A stretch of 48,163 nt of DNA from Rhodospirillales bacterium (GTDB lineage: Bacteria > Pseudomonadota > Alphaproteobacteria > Acetobacterales > Acetobacteraceae), in assembly GCA_017304945.1 (NCBI GenBank), contig JAFKLG010000109.1, forward strand, positions 1 through 48,163, read 5' to 3'. The translations under genes and the position numbers were made by a program. Each line of letters opens with the position of its first letter. Within the stretch, counting starts at the first letter, position 1. Shown here piece after piece: positions 45,791 to 48,163 of the stretch. The notes beneath the pieces were generated by a model, which saw only the letters and a program-made list of their open reading frames with translations, searched no databases and was not told the DNA's origin.

Positions 45791-46759
45791 ATGAGCGACC
45801 TGCCCAAACGCATCAGGATCCACGAGGAAGGCCCGCGCGAGGGCTTCCAGATCGAGCCAGGCCCGATCGCCACCGAAGACAAGGTGCGCTTCTGCGAGGC
45901 GTTGGCGGAGACCGGCCTCACCGAGGTGCAATGCGTCTCCTTCGTCGACCCGCGCCGGGTGCCCGGCATGGCCGACGCCGTCGATGTGGCGCAAGCGATC
46001 CAACAGAAGCCGGGTGTCCACTACACGGCGATCGCCCTCAACCTGAAAGGCTACGAACGCGCCGTGCAGACGCCGCTGCACATCACCGGCGGCCTGCAGA
46101 TGAGCGCCTCCAACACCTTCTCCATCCACAACACCAACAAGGACAATGCCGAGACGCTGGTCGAGCAGCGCCGCCAACTCGGCTTCTTCCGGGAGCGCGG
46201 GATCCCGGTGGACTCGGCGATCGTCATGACCGCCTTCGGCTGCAACTTCGAGGGTGCGATCGCGCCCGAGACCGTCCGCGACTGCGTCGCCGCCCTGCTG
46301 GAGCTCGCCGACGCATTCGGCATCACGCTCGAGCGCGTGCGGCTGGCCGACACGGTCGGCTGGGCCTCGCCGCTGCAGGTCCAGCGCGTGGTCGGCGCCG
46401 TGCGTGAGCGCTGGCCCGACCTGCCGCTGTCGCTGCACCTGCACGACACCCGCGGCACCGGCCTCGCCAATGCGCTGGTCGCGCTGCAGATGGGCATCGC
46501 CGATTTCGACAGTTCCTGCGCCGGCCTCGGCGGCTGCCCGTTCGCCGGCCACAAGGGCGCGGCCGGCAACATCTGCACGGAGGACCTCGTGTTCATGGCC
46601 CACGAGATGGGGATCGAGACCGGCATCGACCTGGACGCGCTGATCGAATGCGCCCGCATGATCGAGACGATCGTGGGGCACCCGCTGCCGGGCAAGGTGA
46701 TGCATGGCGGCAGCCTGACCCGCTATCGCACGCCGGTGGCGGCCGGAGCCGCGGCATGA
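45791..46759 (+). CDS. HMG-CoA lyase family protein
   Basis: A 322-residue HMGL-like TIM-barrel lyase. It shows HEEGPREGFQIEPGPIATED at the start (catalytic Arg and metal-ligand region), LHLHDTRGTGLANALVALQM with metal-binding His residues, and CAGLGGCPFAGHKGAAGN with the HMG-CoA-lyase-type catalytic cysteine. HMG-CoA lyase splits HMG-CoA to acetyl-CoA and acetoacetate, ending leucine breakdown; related enzymes act on citramalyl-type CoA. The ATG at 45791 follows GGAGGAA. Its stop overlaps the next gene as ATGA. Confidence 0.85.
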   Translation: MSDLPKRIRIHEEGPREGFQIEPGPIATEDKVRFCEALAETGLTEVQCVSFVDPRRVPGMADAVDVAQAIQQKPGVHYTAIALNLKGYERAVQTPLHITGGLQMSASNTFSIHNTNKDNAETLVEQRRQLGFFRERGIPVDSAIVMTAFGCNFEGAIAPETVRDCVAALLELADAFGITLERVRLADTVGWASPLQVQRVVGAVRERWPDLPLSLHLHDTRGTGLANALVALQMGIADFDSSCAGLGGCPFAGHKGAAGNICTEDLVFMAHEMGIETGIDLDALIECARMIETIVGHPLPGKVMHGGSLTRYRTPVAAGAAA

Positions 46760-47529
46760 GCGACGTCCTGATCGAGCCGCGCGGCGCGGTGCTGTGGATC
46801 ATCATCAACCGCGAGGAACGCCGCAACGCGATGAACGACGCGGTGGTGGCCGGCATCGCCGCCGGCCTGACCCGCGCGAGCGAAGACCCTGCGATCCGCG
46901 CTGTGGTGCTGACGGGCGTGGGTGAGCGAGCCTTCTGTGCCGGGGCCGACCTGTCCGCCGGATCGGGCTCCTTCCAGTATGACTATGCCAAGGTCGGGCT
47001 GCCGTTCGTGGCACTGATGAAGCAGGCCCGCGACCTCACCGTCCCCCTCATCGCCCGCGTCAACGGCCATGCCATGGCCGGCGGGCTCGGCATGGTCGGG
47101 ATGTGCGACATGGCGGTTGCCGCGGACCATGCGCGGTTCGGCATGCCGGAGGTGAAGGTCGGCATCTTCCCCATGCAGATCATGGCGATCCTGCAGAAGA
47201 TCATCCCGCCGCGGAAATGCTACGAAATGGCGCTGACCGGGGAGCCGATCGACGCGGCGGAGGCGCTCACCCTCGGCTTGGTGAACCACGTGGTGCCCAA
47301 GGCGGAGCTGGACACGAAGCTGGACTGGCTGCTCGACCGGCTGCTGGACAAGAGCCCGACCGCCATTCGCCGCGGGAAGTATGCGATGCGCCAGACAGAG
47401 GCGCTCGACTTCGACCACGCGGCGGTCTTCATGGAGGCACAGATCGGCACGCTTGCCCTGACCGAGGACGCCGCCGAGGGGCGCCGCGCCTTCATCGAGA
47501 AACGGAAACCCGACTGGCCAGGGCGCTGA
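46756..47529 (+). CDS. Enoyl-CoA hydratase/isomerase family protein
   Basis: A 257-residue crotonase-fold enzyme. Landmarks are NREERRNAMNDAVVAG, VLTGVGERAFCAGADLSAGS with the oxyanion-hole stretch, then VNGHAMAGGLGMVGMCDMAV and FGMPEVKVGIFP. The glutamate in MPEVKVG is a likely catalytic acid, while the second typical Glu position (in GGGxE-type loops) is less clear. It overlaps the HMG-CoA-lyase-type gene by 4 bp, so the two probably act together; a 3-methylglutaconyl-CoA hydratase role in leucine breakdown is possible, but the other liu genes are absent here. ATG at 46756. Confidence 0.88.
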   Translation: MSDVLIEPRGAVLWIIINREERRNAMNDAVVAGIAAGLTRASEDPAIRAVVLTGVGERAFCAGADLSAGSGSFQYDYAKVGLPFVALMKQARDLTVPLIARVNGHAMAGGLGMVGMCDMAVAADHARFGMPEVKVGIFPMQIMAILQKIIPPRKCYEMALTGEPIDAAEALTLGLVNHVVPKAELDTKLDWLLDRLLDKSPTAIRRGKYAMRQTEALDFDHAAVFMEAQIGTLALTEDAAEGRRAFIEKRKPDWPGR

Positions 47530-47832
47530 TCGCGTCCACGCCCCGCACCTGAGTCGTCTTCCGCAGCGCACAATGCTCTGCGGCAAGGCGGCAAGTGATG
47601 CGCCAGGGGTGGGCAAGTCGGGTGTCTTTCATGCAGCGCTGCCACGGCGCGGAAGATTGCAGTTCGAAGACGGCTCTTCTGCAACCGCATGGCCGGTGAC
47701 TTGACAGCCGATCGGACACGCGGGATGACTCCGCCCGCGCGGGCTCCGGTAAAGCTCGTGCTGGCTCCTTCGGAGCTGCGGACCGGCAGACCGCGGATGG
47801 GTATCCGCGCCTCTGGTCATGGGAGGGAAGAG
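47530..47832. other. 303-bp intergenic region with several hairpins and a consensus -35
   Basis: No gene is supported here. Hairpins: TTGCA/TGCAA enclosing GAAGA-CGGC-TCTTC (47657-47684), palindrome GCCCGCGCGGGC (47733-47744), GCTCC-TTC-GGAGC (47764-47776) and CGCGGAT-GGGT-ATCCGCG (47792-47809). A consensus -35 TTGACA is at 47701-47706, with no strong -10. Transcription from there would give a structured leader of roughly 100 nt for the small gene at 47833. GGGAGGGAAGAG just before 47833 is its ribosome-binding site. Confidence 0.5.
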
Positions 47833-48027
47833 ATGGACGACGTTTGGGAACCCGTTCCGGGCACACGCTATTTCACGCGTAACGGCAAGGGACTCTACGA
47901 GCGCCTCACCCCGCAGATGTATTTCCGCGTCGACGAACTCGAGGCGGCTGACGCCGTGGAGTGCTTCGGCCAGTTCTCCGCCCCCGACGTGATCGTGCAG
48001 CGCGCGATGGGCAGCCTGCGGCCGTAA
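47833..48027 (+). CDS. Small protein of unknown function
   Basis: A 64-residue protein I do not recognise. It reads MDDVWEPVPGTRYFTRNGKG at the start, then LYERLTPQMYFRVDELEAAD, with no signal peptide or membrane segment and one cysteine. The ATG at 47833 has a strong GGGAGGGAAGAG upstream; an earlier ATG at 47689 would turn the hairpin-rich leader into low-complexity protein and is rejected. It sits between the enoyl-CoA hydratase gene and a convergent dehydrogenase gene. It is probably real because of the ribosome-binding site and balanced composition. Confidence 0.6.
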   Translation: MDDVWEPVPGTRYFTRNGKGLYERLTPQMYFRVDELEAADAVECFGQFSAPDVIVQRAMGSLRP

Positions 48028-48034
48028 CGCCGCC

Positions 48035-48163
48035 TCACGCCACCAAATGGGCCAGGTCCTGGGCCCGACCGGAACCGTCCGACGTTGTCCCGCACGACGG
48101 CTGCGATGCGGCGGCGCACGGCTGCTCTGCCTATGCCTGACACGTGCGGGGTGACGATCAGGT
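48035..48163 (-). CDS. C-terminal fragment of a D-isomer 2-hydroxyacid dehydrogenase, probably frameshifted
   Basis: Read on the minus strand from the window edge, LIVTPHVSGIGRAAVRRRIA then AVVRDNVGRFRSG matches the C-terminal end of NAD-dependent 2-hydroxyacid dehydrogenases (TPHVSG carries the catalytic-His-type loop). This frame would run on through the neighbouring small gene. After a one-base shift near 48060-48070 the sequence reads GRAQDLAHLVA and stops at 48035-48037, a natural end 7 bp from the small gene. So either a real single-base indel or a sequence error is present. The rest of the gene lies outside the window. Confidence 0.6.

Overview
The window comes from a high-GC alphaproteobacterial chromosome, most likely of the Acetobacterales/Rhodospirillales (an Acetobacteraceae-like organism). 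This is inferred from the EipB (DUF1849) envelope protein, a ChpT-like histidine phosphotransferase at the head of a chemotaxis operon, the mfd/sdhE/recG neighbourhood and a DUF3553 protein; no marker such as 16S is present. The gene content is chromosomal housekeeping mixed with accessory metabolism. No prophage, transposase, CRISPR array, tRNA or rRNA was seen.

Layout. 1-4.9 kb: the 3' part of an EipB-like gene, a LysR regulator divergent from a bile-acid:sodium-symporter-family transporter, an NfsA-like nitroreductase and a Glu/Leu/Phe/Val dehydrogenase. 5.0-7.8 kb: a small TetR-controlled module of an intact AhpD-like CMD peroxidase, an alpha/beta hydrolase fused to a cysteine-less CMD domain, and the TetR gene, with a promoter/operator readable ahead of the first gene. 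7.8-11.3 kb: two periplasmic binding proteins without permeases, divergent from an HpcH/HpaI-type aldolase. 11.3-13.4 kb: a membrane sensor diguanylate cyclase whose last residues look frameshifted. 13.6-18.2 kb: recF, gyrB and a secreted pepsin-like protein. 18.3-23.4 kb: a dimethylformamidase large-subunit homologue, an MBL-fold hydrolase and ilvD. 23.7-29.6 kb: an MFS transporter, a CoA-binding/O-acetylhomoserine sulfhydrylase fusion, dnaN and a D-threonine-aldolase-type PLP enzyme flanked by related GC-rich repeats.

29.8-36.1 kb is a compact chemotaxis operon on the minus strand, transcribed ChpT-like HPT, cheA (hybrid with a receiver), cheW, cheY, cheB, cheR, with stop/start overlaps at cheY/cheB and cheB/cheR. 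It contains no methyl-accepting receptor and no cheD. 36.2-39.4 kb: a DUF3553 gene, moaA, and an Rrf2 regulator divergent from a flavoprotein, with a clear dyad between them that overlaps the promoter and reaches the ribosome-binding region. 39.4-45.7 kb: a five-copy 55-bp tandem repeat, then mfd and sdhE (minus strand) and recG (plus strand). recG carries an in-frame palindromic GC-rich element. 45.8-48.2 kb: an HMG-CoA-lyase-type gene overlapping an enoyl-CoA hydratase gene, a structured intergenic stretch, a 64-residue protein of unknown function, and the C-terminal end of a 2-hydroxyacid dehydrogenase that also appears frameshifted.

The most unusual points are the palindromic element inside recG, the 55-bp dyad-bearing tandem repeats next to mfd, the bacterial pepsin-like protein behind gyrB, the hydrolase-CMD fusion module with its operator, and the ChpT-like protein heading the che operon.
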